Virus record (IMG/VR): IMGVR_UViG_3300035145_004316 | Span: 1-34,527 of that record | Length of the DNA: 34,527 nucleotides | Source of the DNA: a virus | Direction: 5' to 3' (one strand) | In this document: positions 1 to 6,285 of the stretch, piece by piece | Numbering within the stretch: position 1 is the first letter of the stretch | Layout: each line of letters starts with the position of its first letter | Translations under genes and position numbers: made by a program | Notes under the pieces: model-generated | Seen by the model: the letters and a program-made list of their open reading frames with translations, nothing else | What the model was told of the DNA's origin: nothing | The model's database searches: none

Positions 1-99
1 GTTTACATTAAAAGTATTAAAAGTTGCGTTTGTTGTACCTGTTATTTTTCCAACGTCAAAAGGTGAAACTTCCCTTGTATTTGCTTTTATATAAGTCAT
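1..99 (-). CDS. Fibre-like structural protein, N-terminus only (cut by window edge)
   Basis: Only the first 33 codons are present, so the function cannot be read directly. The protein begins MTYIKANTREVSPFDVG and is rich in Thr and Asn, like the small structural proteins on the opposite strand; the one starting at 2922 begins MTYIRSNFYTN. An AGAGGA ribosome-binding site lies just upstream, inside the end of the preceding minus-strand gene, and the two genes are one base apart, so they are probably co-transcribed from the late promoter near 595. My reading is another small tail-fibre or virion module. Confidence that it is a gene is good; the role is inferred from the resemblance. Confidence 0.6.
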   Translation of the reverse strand, partial: MTYIKANTREVSPFDVGKITGTTNATFNTFNVN

Positions 100-100
100 A

Positions 101-574
101 TTATTTATCCTCTATTCTCGGGAGCCATTCAGCTACTTCATCGTGTAAAACAACTTGACTCACATCTTTTGTTTTAATTGGGTGCTGTCCTTTAAAAACT
201 GAAAGTTTATCAATTACAGCAGACTGAAGTTCGAATATTTGTTCTCTTAAAAGTTGCATTTGAATTTGAGAATCTCTAAGCCTACCGATCAAGGCAGCTC
301 TATCAGCATTTGCTGATGAAAGCTTGTCTTTGAGTTCTTCTACTTCTGACGGGTCTCTTCCTGCAGCGATTGAGAGCATCGAAGATATTGCGCCGGTAAT
401 CATACCAATCATACCTACGATGATATCACGATTGTCCTGTTGTAAAGGAATGAAAGCTAGGAACATTATTAAACATATAACAAGAACCATAAAAACGACA
501 CTAAACCACCAACCTCTTTTTGCCTTTTCAGTTTGAGTAAACTGCTTTTGTGTTTTTTCTTCTTTATTTGACAT
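101..574 (-). CDS. Two-helix membrane protein with coiled-coil tail
   Basis: Protein of 157 aa, family not recognised. The start at 574 (MSNKEEKTQKQF) is chosen over an upstream one at 637 because AGAGGA sits at the right spacing and because the longer version would overlap the divergent gene at 631. Residues about 22-44 and 51-71 are two hydrophobic segments joined by a short polar loop. Residues about 74-120 are charged and heptad-like, probably a coiled coil, followed by a polar tail. This suggests an inner-membrane hairpin with an oligomerising cytoplasmic or periplasmic arm. Holin, superinfection-exclusion or lysis-accessory roles are possible, but none is shown by a motif. The late promoter word upstream suggests late expression. 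Confidence 0.7.
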   Translation of the reverse strand: MSNKEEKTQKQFTQTEKAKRGWWFSVVFMVLVICLIMFLAFIPLQQDNRDIIVGMIGMITGAISSMLSIAAGRDPSEVEELKDKLSSANADRAALIGRLRDSQIQMQLLREQIFELQSAVIDKLSVFKGQHPIKTKDVSQVVLHDEVAEWLPRIEDK

Positions 575-591
575 AATGTTTTTCCTCTTTA

Positions 592-599
592 TATTTATA
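592..599 (-). promoter_or_regulatory. T4-type late promoter (TATAAATA)
   Basis: The minus strand reads exactly TATAAATA, the T4 late promoter -10 consensus recognised by the phage late sigma system. It lies 17 bases before the ATG at 574, with AGAGGA in between, so transcription would start around 585 and leave a short leader. An AATAAATA word on the plus strand at 613-620 resembles the looser T4-like late motif for the gene at 631, but it sits so close to that ATG that it would leave almost no leader. It is therefore not called. Confidence 0.6.
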
Positions 600-630
600 A
601 AAAACGTTTTTAAATAAATAGGACTAATGC

Positions 631-1230
631 ATGACATATTTAAAAAATAAAATTAGTAATCAAGATTCAGAAGTTACAATATTAGACTCGGGTTCAGATG
701 GTAATATTAATTTTACTACTGATAATTCTTCTCGATGGGATATTACTGCATCAGGACATATAATTCCTTCGTCTAACGCAACTTACGATATCGGTGAAGC
801 AGAAAATAAAGTTAGACATTTATATCTAAGTAACAACAGTATCAAGTTTGACGGAGGAGATGTTGGCATCGATGGCGACGGAGATGTTACTTTTGCAAAG
901 TCAGGTGAAGCTGCTAATAAGTTGGCGACGCAGTCGTATGTAACAGCAAATGCAGGTGGTGGTGGATATACTTATAGTGCTATAATAGCTGATCCTGCTA
1001 GTGCACAAACAGGTTATCATTATTCTTGTACGGGAACTTTTACTATTACATTACCAACGAGCGGGGTAAGTGCTGGGGAAGAGATTCGAATTAAGAATAT
1101 GGGTGTAGGAACAATTACAATCGATCCGCAAACTCAAAATATCGATGGATTAAATAACGTATATGTCCTCGACGTTCAGTACTCGGCTATTACTCTTGTT
1201 TCAACTGGAACAGATTGGGAGATTATCTAG
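631..1230 (+). CDS. Small modular tail-fibre protein
   Basis: 199 aa; start supported by AGGA eight bases upstream. Three modules can be seen. Residues about 45-80 (ATYDIGEAENKVRHLYLSNN) match the 'IGS...W.DLYL' unit repeated in the giant fibre at 22337-28132. Residues about 95-108 carry an 'A.NKLATQSYV' motif found at shaft/head junctions of many marine phage fibres. Residues about 130-199 are a beta-rich C-terminal module (LPTSG...AGEEIRIKN...TITIDP...IDG...TDWEII) shared with the genes at 2922, 21192 and 22337. It is most likely a virion adhesin or fibre tip component. It opens a run of eight co-directional small structural genes. Confidence 0.75.
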   Translation: MTYLKNKISNQDSEVTILDSGSDGNINFTTDNSSRWDITASGHIIPSSNATYDIGEAENKVRHLYLSNNSIKFDGGDVGIDGDGDVTFAKSGEAANKLATQSYVTANAGGGGYTYSAIIADPASAQTGYHYSCTGTFTITLPTSGVSAGEEIRIKNMGVGTITIDPQTQNIDGLNNVYVLDVQYSAITLVSTGTDWEII

Positions 1231-1841
1231 TGAGTCATAATAAATATACAGTAAACACATCTGAACCAAATCGAAATAGTCAGTTAACTATTAATATAAA
1301 TGACATAAATGATGTTAGTTTGTCATCAGCAGTAGCGAATCAAATCCTTACCTATGACGGTACAAATTGGTACAACTCAGCTGTTCCGAGTGGTTTAATT
1401 TTTGCAGGTGAAGGTGATAGCCAGAATTATAATACCTCATCAGCGAGTGGAGTATCAGTATCTGACAATATCGAGTTTTATGCTTCAAACCCGACTAATA
1501 GTCTAGGTGCAACAATTACAAGTGCATCAGGCTGGATTAGCTCAATAACACTAACACCAGGAACATATAAGTTACAAGCTGTTGCTGGTTTAGAACTTTC
1601 AGCTTCGAGTGGGCTTTTAGAGTACCGCTGGCATGATGGTACTAATTATCTTGGAGCGACTGGTAACTGCGGTTATACTGATGATCGAGTCGGAAATCCT
1701 TGCGTTGCTATTGTTTCGCCAACATCAAATACTACGTATACAGTTAAAATTACTACTTCTACAAGTATAACACCTGTTGTTAGTCAAGGCTCAAGGCATT
1801 CACAGAGAGGTTATATTCTTATAGAAAGGGTAGTTGGATGA
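1230..1841 (+). CDS. Small fibre module with jelly-roll-like C-terminus
   Basis: The likely start is the GTG at 1230, overlapping the previous TAG by one base, because GGGAG at 1217-1221 is ideally spaced; a TTG at 1215 is in frame but has no such site. This gives 203 aa. Residues about 20-52 carry the linker TININDINDVSLSSAVANQ followed by ILTYDGTNWYNS, a motif common in marine phage structural proteins. The rest alternates hydrophobic beta strands (SGWISSITLTPGTYKLQAVAG, then a terminal GYILIERV), like TNF/C1q-type trimeric jelly rolls. This is inferred from pattern, not from a confirmed match. The TGA stop overlaps the next ATG. Confidence 0.7.
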   Translation: MSHNKYTVNTSEPNRNSQLTININDINDVSLSSAVANQILTYDGTNWYNSAVPSGLIFAGEGDSQNYNTSSASGVSVSDNIEFYASNPTNSLGATITSASGWISSITLTPGTYKLQAVAGLELSASSGLLEYRWHDGTNYLGATGNCGYTDDRVGNPCVAIVSPTSNTTYTVKITTSTSITPVVSQGSRHSQRGYILIERVVG

Positions 1842-1923
1842 CACATCTTGTAGATAAGATAAATACAAACAAACAAAACATAAGCGGAAAAACTACTATT
1901 AATATAAATGACATAAATGATGT
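1287..1923 (+). repeat. Pair of identical 29-bp direct repeats
   Basis: The copies at 1287-1315 and 1895-1923 are identical over 29 bases and then diverge at once on both sides. Both encode the INDINDV linker of adjacent structural genes in the same reading frame. They are positioned where homologous or single-strand-annealing recombination would exchange or delete the receptor-binding halves. Confidence 0.9.
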
Positions 1924-2506
1924 CACGATATCTAATTTACAAACAAATGATATGCTTAAATATTCAAACTCATCATTTAACAATAGTCCTTCTGACGTAT
2001 TAAATCCGAAATCAAGTTATCCACTAACAAATGGATACTCTGTGTCAACAGCAACAGATTATCAAAACTATACATACTTTGAATCACCGTTTTATTTAGC
2101 ATGTCGTCACAACTATTATACTGTTGCTATTATGGATTTCTTTAACGATTCAGACAATACAATTTTAAAACCTAATTTAAACTCTAATTCAGGATATATA
2201 ACAGGCGTAAGTATTAAAGCTAATCAACCAACGCTTTTATTTTGCTATAGCGCATTATCTGAGGATTCTGATAGTACAGCGTACATCGACCTACAATGGC
2301 AAACTGTTACAGGAACACCTCTCGGACCAATTACTAGATTTATGAGATTAGAAAACAATAACAGGAATACTGTTATTGGATATATTAATTCTAGTGTAGA
2401 TGTTGATGTAGGTTTAAAAAGATTAACAGGCAATTCATCATACGGATGGATGATGTCATCAAAATCAAGAGAAAATTTTATTATGATAGCAAAGAGAGTA
2501 CTTTAA
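1838..2506 (+). CDS. Small fibre module sharing its linker with the upstream gene
   Basis: 222 aa, starting in an ATGA overlap with the previous stop, so probably translationally coupled to it. The N-terminal region repeats the TTININDINDVTISNLQTND linker of the neighbour, and 29 bases encoding it are identical between the two genes. The C-terminal part is unrelated in sequence but again beta-rich and ends GWMMSSKSRENFIMIAKRVL, a typical outer strand of a sandwich fold. It is interpreted as an alternative or additional receptor-binding module on the same virion structure. No enzyme motif is visible. Confidence 0.7.
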   Translation: MTHLVDKINTNKQNISGKTTININDINDVTISNLQTNDMLKYSNSSFNNSPSDVLNPKSSYPLTNGYSVSTATDYQNYTYFESPFYLACRHNYYTVAIMDFFNDSDNTILKPNLNSNSGYITGVSIKANQPTLLFCYSALSEDSDSTAYIDLQWQTVTGTPLGPITRFMRLENNNRNTVIGYINSSVDVDVGLKRLTGNSSYGWMMSSKSRENFIMIAKRVL

Positions 2507-2875
2507 ATGAAGTTTATTAATAAATGTGTACCTGATTTACAAGTCGGTATTTTAGCAGAATTTGACAATACAGGTTTAATTTCAAGAAGAGAAAATGGTC
2601 GAATCATCGGCGTTGTTTCAAAAGTTTATCAAACACAGGCATCTATAGATGATCCAACTTTAATAAATATTGCTGAAATAACAGTATCAGGTTGGGTTAA
2701 CAATGTAATTTTAAGTGGTATTGCTTCCTGGAAAGGATGTGACTTATATGCAAATGGCGAGTATTTGAGCGCTACTCCTAATGGAGAAGTAATTGCTAAA
2801 TTAATTCCAAAAGTATTCGGTGAAGATCAGTCTGACTTCACCGATGGCGAACTTGTAACAGTTCACATTAGATAG
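2507..2875 (+). CDS. Small beta-rich virion protein, unknown
   Basis: 122 aa starting one base after the preceding stop. The sequence is strand-rich (GRIIGVVSKVYQ, EITVSGWVNNVILSGIASWK) with a distinctive stretch KGCDLYANGEYLSATPNGEV followed by IAKLIPK. That pattern of a turn-rich 'Gd.LY...G.ls..p.G' loop recalls small beta-barrel capsid-decoration proteins (DUF2190 type) and C-terminal head domains of some fibres. I do not consider this more than a resemblance. Position inside the fibre-module run supports a structural role. There is no signal peptide or membrane segment. Confidence 0.6.
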   Translation: MKFINKCVPDLQVGILAEFDNTGLISRRENGRIIGVVSKVYQTQASIDDPTLINIAEITVSGWVNNVILSGIASWKGCDLYANGEYLSATPNGEVIAKLIPKVFGEDQSDFTDGELVTVHIR

Positions 2876-2921
2876 AATTGCTTCAAGCTTAATACTTATT
2901 AATATAAAATAAGGAAAAATC

Positions 2922-3233
2922 ATGACTTATATAAGATCAAATTTTTATACAAACAGTATTACGACGAGTAATGATTATACAATTACTACTCAAAGAGGTG
3001 TAGGCGAAACGTTTATAGTAACTGCTAGTGCAAATATTAACATTAATCTTCCGTCAGCAGTAGCTTGTGGTAACGGTTATCAATATAATATTAAAAGTAA
3101 TGCAGATGGATATACTATTACGCTTGTTCGAAGTGGATCAGAGTTAATTGACAACAAATCCTCAGTCAGCATTATAAATCGTTATGAGTCACTTACATTA
3201 CAAAGCAATGGCGCAAATTGGTTTATTGTTTAG
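2922..3233 (+). CDS. Stand-alone C-terminal fibre module
   Basis: 103 aa with a good AAGGAAA ribosome-binding site. Almost the whole protein corresponds to the C-terminal domain fused to the larger proteins at 631, 21192 and 22337: a hydrophobic strand then INLPSA, a Gly/Tyr-rich turn (GNGYQYNIK), a TITLVRSG strand, an 'IDNKSS' turn, and the terminal strand SNGANWFIV. Having the same domain as a separate gene and as a fusion suggests a self-contained folding or trimerisation unit at a fibre tip. The N-terminus MTYIRSNFYTN resembles the truncated minus-strand gene at 1-99. Confidence 0.7.
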   Translation: MTYIRSNFYTNSITTSNDYTITTQRGVGETFIVTASANININLPSAVACGNGYQYNIKSNADGYTITLVRSGSELIDNKSSVSIINRYESLTLQSNGANWFIV

Positions 3234-3242
3234 GAATGATTT

Positions 3243-3686
3243 ATGAGTTTTAACAACAAAAAAGCTACACTTGGTACATACCTCGTTTACCTTGAAGCAA
3301 GCTCTGCAACTGTGTCTGTAAGTGACACTATAGGATATACACTTACGACAGGAACAAGCGGTCATGGTGTTACTGTGTCAAATGGTGTGATTAGTCTGCC
3401 TGCTGGCGAGTGGATTTGTTACGCATCAGTAGAACCCGATGATATTGATACGCGTATTGAGATAAAATGGTATGTAGACAATACATTAAACACTAATTTT
3501 CCAGGCATTGCACATAATGACTGGGATAGTAACATTGACGGGCAATATGGCTTTAACACAGATATGTATACAAGTGCTATTACACTAGAAGGTGGAGTTG
3601 ACGTTGAATTAAGGGTAACAGATTCATATGCCCAAAGCACAGCAATAGGAAAATCAGATTTAGTTATTTACGGAGTAAGAACATGA
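3243..3686 (+). CDS. Jelly-roll-like small adhesin module
   Basis: 147 aa, with AGGAA upstream of the ATG. After a short polar N-terminus the protein is a run of predicted beta strands: GVTVSNGVISLPAGEWICYASV, then RIEIKWYVDN, then AITLEGGVDVELRVTD, and a closing SDLVIYGVRT. The 'G.i.LpAG.w...a.v' phrase followed by a closing strand is typical of TNF/C1q-like trimeric domains used by phages as receptor-binding tips. The assignment is by pattern only. The stop overlaps the next start (ATGA). Confidence 0.65.
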   Translation: MSFNNKKATLGTYLVYLEASSATVSVSDTIGYTLTTGTSGHGVTVSNGVISLPAGEWICYASVEPDDIDTRIEIKWYVDNTLNTNFPGIAHNDWDSNIDGQYGFNTDMYTSAITLEGGVDVELRVTDSYAQSTAIGKSDLVIYGVRT

Positions 3687-4081
3687 GCTATCGAGTAAAA
3701 AGAGGAATGTTTGCCATAGGGATTATTAATTCTGGTCAAGATACAGGAGTAGGTGAATTAAATAAGTTAACTATTGACGAGGTTAGAACGAGTGCAGGTT
3801 CATTTCATACTACTAAAATGTTTATTGAAGATGGTTTAGCTTTTAGTGATCTTTACACTTATGACGCAGGTGGAGGATCTCCAAACTTAATGTCTAATGC
3901 AGGTCACTGCCCTTCTACTACAGGCGGTTTTGGTTTTGATACAGTTGACGGGTATTCAAATAGTATTTCTGGCGGTTCGGTAGGATGTGCTAAATATACA
4001 AACGATGAACTAGCTATTCACTATTATGAGTTTAATGATACGAATCACTCACTAAACAGCTCAATTTGCGTAGTGCTGTAG
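3683..4081 (+). CDS. Small hypothetical structural protein
   Basis: 132 aa, coupled to the previous gene by an ATGA overlap. It is Gly/Ser/Thr/Asn-rich with short strands (GMFAIGIINSGQD, AIHYYEFND) and a glycine-rich middle (DAGGGSPNLMSNAG). Three cysteines (in HCPST, GCAKY and SICVVL) are spread through the C-terminal two thirds; in a cytoplasmically assembled virion protein these are more likely buried than disulfide-bonded. No family recognised. Its place between two jelly-roll-like genes argues for a virion or fibre role. Confidence 0.6.
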   Translation: MSYRVKRGMFAIGIINSGQDTGVGELNKLTIDEVRTSAGSFHTTKMFIEDGLAFSDLYTYDAGGGSPNLMSNAGHCPSTTGGFGFDTVDGYSNSISGGSVGCAKYTNDELAIHYYEFNDTNHSLNSSICVVL

Positions 4082-4090
4082 GAGCTAAAG

Positions 4091-4570
4091 ATGACATATG
4101 CCCCTTTTTTAGCAAACCCTGACGTTAATAAGTCACAAAGCACACTTGGCGTTCCAGCCGATTTAAACGTAAACACACGAATCCCATGCACTAGCATTAC
4201 ACATTCAGGTATAACTAATTCAAACGGTCAACTTGTTATTAGTAGTGGTTTATCTGTATTACTTACGGCAAGTGCTTTTATAGATAAACGCCTAACGTAT
4301 ACAGGAGGTTATATGGTCTTTCAATGGTACGATGTAACAAACTCAGTTTGGCTTGGAAAGGATTGTCAACTCAGTACCTCAACTTGGAATGATAATACAC
4401 ATAGATATAAATCAGAATCTTTTGCGAGATGTGTACTAATCACAACTGCACAGACTACAGTTGAGCTTAGGATCAAATCTATTTTAAATTGTACAGCTAT
4501 AAATGAAGAATACGATGGTTCTACAATATTTGGCAGACCAAGTCCATGGTATTCAATATTAAGTTTTTAG
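4091..4570 (+). CDS. Small adhesin-like module at the end of the cluster
   Basis: 159 aa with a GGAG site six bases from the ATG. Like the genes at 1230 and 3243 it has the pattern of a beta sandwich: ITNSNGQLVISSGLSVLLTA, GGYMVFQWYDVTNSVWLG, TTVELRIKS, ending PWYSILSF. It begins MTYAPF, another MTY start as in the neighbouring modules. The last 12 bases overlap the end of the convergent cyclase gene, so the two transcripts run into each other and no terminator hairpin is visible between them. Confidence 0.65.
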   Translation: MTYAPFLANPDVNKSQSTLGVPADLNVNTRIPCTSITHSGITNSNGQLVISSGLSVLLTASAFIDKRLTYTGGYMVFQWYDVTNSVWLGKDCQLSTSTWNDNTHRYKSESFARCVLITTAQTTVELRIKSILNCTAINEEYDGSTIFGRPSPWYSILSF

Positions 4571-5443
4571 AAACTCAATTATTTGAGAAAGTAGTTCAAT
4601 TACTTGGTTAAACAACGGGATAATCCAGCCGATATAATAATTCAAGTCAATACCTGTTAAAGAATAGAAAATACTATTGCTATGGAAATTATTCGCTGTT
4701 TTTATTAAAAATATAAAAATATAAATTAAAGAAATCCAAAAAACTTTTAAAGTTATCCACCATGCTAATTCTTTTAAGCTTTTATTTCTTAGTCTTGTTT
4801 TTATTTTTCTTGCACCACCGATTCTTTTTGCTTTTTCTCCATCTGGTGGAGGTTGTAATTGTGCTTCAATTAAACCAATTGCATAAATAGCTTCAGGCTC
4901 AGATACTCCTTTAAATCTGTATAGTCCTACTAGAGCTGAAAGTGCTTTTTTAGGTATATAATTGTTTCTATGACCAAATTTTTTATATTGCATATAAGCT
5001 TGTTGTGACATCAGTATTTGCTCTTCTCCACAAATACTCATAGTTCTTGCTGCAATATTTTTTCCAATTCCTTCAAGATTAATTCTTTTTCCACCTGCTC
5101 TAACCATATGTGCTTCTGACTTAACAATAAGCATTTTATCCCAGTGAATACCTACTCTACTTCTAAAAGGAAATTTTTTCTTTCTTAAGAACTTTTTATA
5201 TTCAAAAGCAAATGCAATTGCATCAGAGACTGAAGGAAACATCATTAAATGCCCGTCAGATGCATCTATTAGTTGCCCGTTATGTCTTGCAATAAAATTC
5301 ATAACAGCTTTGTCATGTGCACCAAACCATTTTGCAGCGCTATAAGAGCCGTTCTTTTGAACAAACTTTGTACTTCCAATAATATCTGTTAATACTATTG
5401 CAATATTTGCTTCTACAATATTATTATCGATTAAGTTTGCCAT
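4559..5443 (-). CDS. Class III nucleotidyl cyclase with C-terminal membrane segments
   Basis: 294 aa. Residues about 13-155 form a class III adenylate/guanylate cyclase homology domain. The metal-binding aspartates are D20 (LTDIIGST) and D63 (DGHLMMF), 43 apart as in active enzymes. VGIH is at 97-100, and the transition-state pair N129 and R133 lies in GKNIAAR, followed by QILMSQ. A terminal cyclase strand FKGVSEPEAIYAIG is at 177-190. A basic linker leads to a transmembrane helix (about 229-249) and a second hydrophobic segment (about 269-292). It should convert an NTP to a 3',5'-cyclic NMP at the membrane, probably as a homodimer. The usual adenine-specifying Lys (D63 minus 4) is I59 and the usual Asp (N129 minus 7) is N122, so ATP is not a safe substrate guess. 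It lies alone on its strand. Confidence 0.85.
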   Translation of the reverse strand: MANLIDNNIVEANIAIVLTDIIGSTKFVQKNGSYSAAKWFGAHDKAVMNFIARHNGQLIDASDGHLMMFPSVSDAIAFAFEYKKFLRKKKFPFRSRVGIHWDKMLIVKSEAHMVRAGGKRINLEGIGKNIAARTMSICGEEQILMSQQAYMQYKKFGHRNNYIPKKALSALVGLYRFKGVSEPEAIYAIGLIEAQLQPPPDGEKAKRIGGARKIKTRLRNKSLKELAWWITLKVFWISLIYIFIFLIKTANNFHSNSIFYSLTGIDLNYYIGWIIPLFNQVIELLSQIIEFLKT

Positions 5444-5536
5444 TTTTTACTTCACTTTATTTTATAATATAGATTATACTTTTGTTTTACAATATAATTA
5501 TTTAAAAAATGAGTAAGATTACAAGGATTAAAGATT

Positions 5537-5815
5537 ATGTTAGATAAAAACCCAATAAAAAGCAAGAAATTTTTAGCTTATTTAGTTTCTGATATTGGTT
5601 GGAAGATTATTATAATGTATATGCTTATGCATTTACAATCTAAACTGAGTGTTCAAGAATTAACATTACTTATGACTATTGTTATAACAAGTGGTGTAAT
5701 ACAGATTGGGTATATATTAGGACAGGTAGCATTAGATAAATACATCAGCGCAGCAGTTGAAATTTTAGACAACGACGAGAAAGATAAAAAACAAAATGTA
5801 TCTGAGAACAAATAG
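5537..5815 (+). CDS. Small two-helix membrane protein, holin-like
   Basis: 92 aa with AAGGA nine bases upstream. The N-terminus is basic (NPIKSKKFLAYLV), followed by a hydrophobic segment at about 12-32 and another at about 42-66, then a highly charged tail ending EKDKKQNVSENK. Size, two membrane passes, the 'KSKKF' start and the charged C-terminus resemble class II phage holins, but no endolysin gene is adjacent in this window. It is divergently placed against the cyclase gene; the 93-base gap contains TATAAT words on the plus strand (5463 and 5493) without convincing -35 partners. Confidence 0.6.
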   Translation: MLDKNPIKSKKFLAYLVSDIGWKIIIMYMLMHLQSKLSVQELTLLMTIVITSGVIQIGYILGQVALDKYISAAVEILDNDEKDKKQNVSENK

Positions 5816-6227
5816 ATGTAGTATATTACTTTCATTAGAAGAATCAAATTTTATTAATGAGAATATTGACAAAAAAAATTTAACTAAAAAAAATGTCAAA
5901 AGCGCTGTAACTAGACTATACTATAATAGTAGTAAAAGGTATTTTAGTAGAAGACACATAAACGAAATTACAAAAAATCTCTATGAAGATCTTGTTTTAG
6001 AAGAAATTGGTAGAAATTTAAGAAGTGACGAAGATCAACAATCAATTTCTGATAGTGATATTCTTAACAGGAAAGGTATTGTAAATACAGAGATAGGTAT
6101 TTGCACAAATTCTGGTGCTGATATTGTGACTCTTTACTTCAAGGATAAAGAAAATAAAATCTTATATTTTGATTCGCCAGACGCTGCTAGTAATTTTATA
6201 AAAATACTTAGATTTAAAAATTTGTAA
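5796..6227 (+). CDS. Hypothetical protein
   Basis: 143 aa, overlapping the end of the membrane-protein gene by 20 bases. It is Lys/Asn/Ser-rich. The N-terminal half looks helical (SAVTRLYYNSSKRYFSRRHI, EITKNLYEDLVLEEIGRNL). The C-terminal half has strands (EIGICTNSGADIVTLYFKD, ILYFDSPDAASNFIKILRF). No domain recognised. The ribosome-binding site is weak and the start could lie slightly downstream. A small hairpin follows in the gap before the helicase gene. Confidence 0.55.
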   Translation: MYLRTNRCSILLSLEESNFINENIDKKNLTKKNVKSAVTRLYYNSSKRYFSRRHINEITKNLYEDLVLEEIGRNLRSDEDQQSISDSDILNRKGIVNTEIGICTNSGADIVTLYFKDKENKILYFDSPDAASNFIKILRFKNL

Positions 6228-6244
6228 ATTAGTACTTTTGTTTA

Positions 6245-6268
6245 TTAAGATTAATAAAACAATCTTAA
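6245..6268 (+). other. Perfect 8-bp hairpin before the helicase gene
   Basis: TTAAGATT (6245-6252) and AATCTTAA (6261-6268) are exact complements around an 8-base loop, in the gap between the genes at 5796 and 6286. The stem is AT-rich and is not followed by a U-run, so it is a weak terminator at best. It may be an RNA processing or mRNA-stabilising hairpin upstream of the helicase ribosome-binding site. Confidence 0.35.
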
Positions 6269-6285
6269 AATATTAGGAAAATTAA

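Noticed and set aside
575-637. N-terminal extension of the membrane protein up to 637
   Set aside because: It would overlap the divergent gene and its ribosome-binding site and would cover the TATAAATA promoter. The start at 574 has its own well-placed ribosome-binding site.
4559-5443. Reading the cyclase as a defence-type Pycsar operon
   Set aside because: No separate cyclic-nucleotide-binding effector gene (TIR or TM effector with a sensor domain) is adjacent. The membrane segments are fused to the cyclase itself, so the system cannot be named Pycsar on this evidence.
5463-5498. Two TATAAT words considered as promoters for the gene at 5537
   Set aside because: No acceptable -35 element at 16-18 bases from either, and such words are frequent in DNA of this composition.
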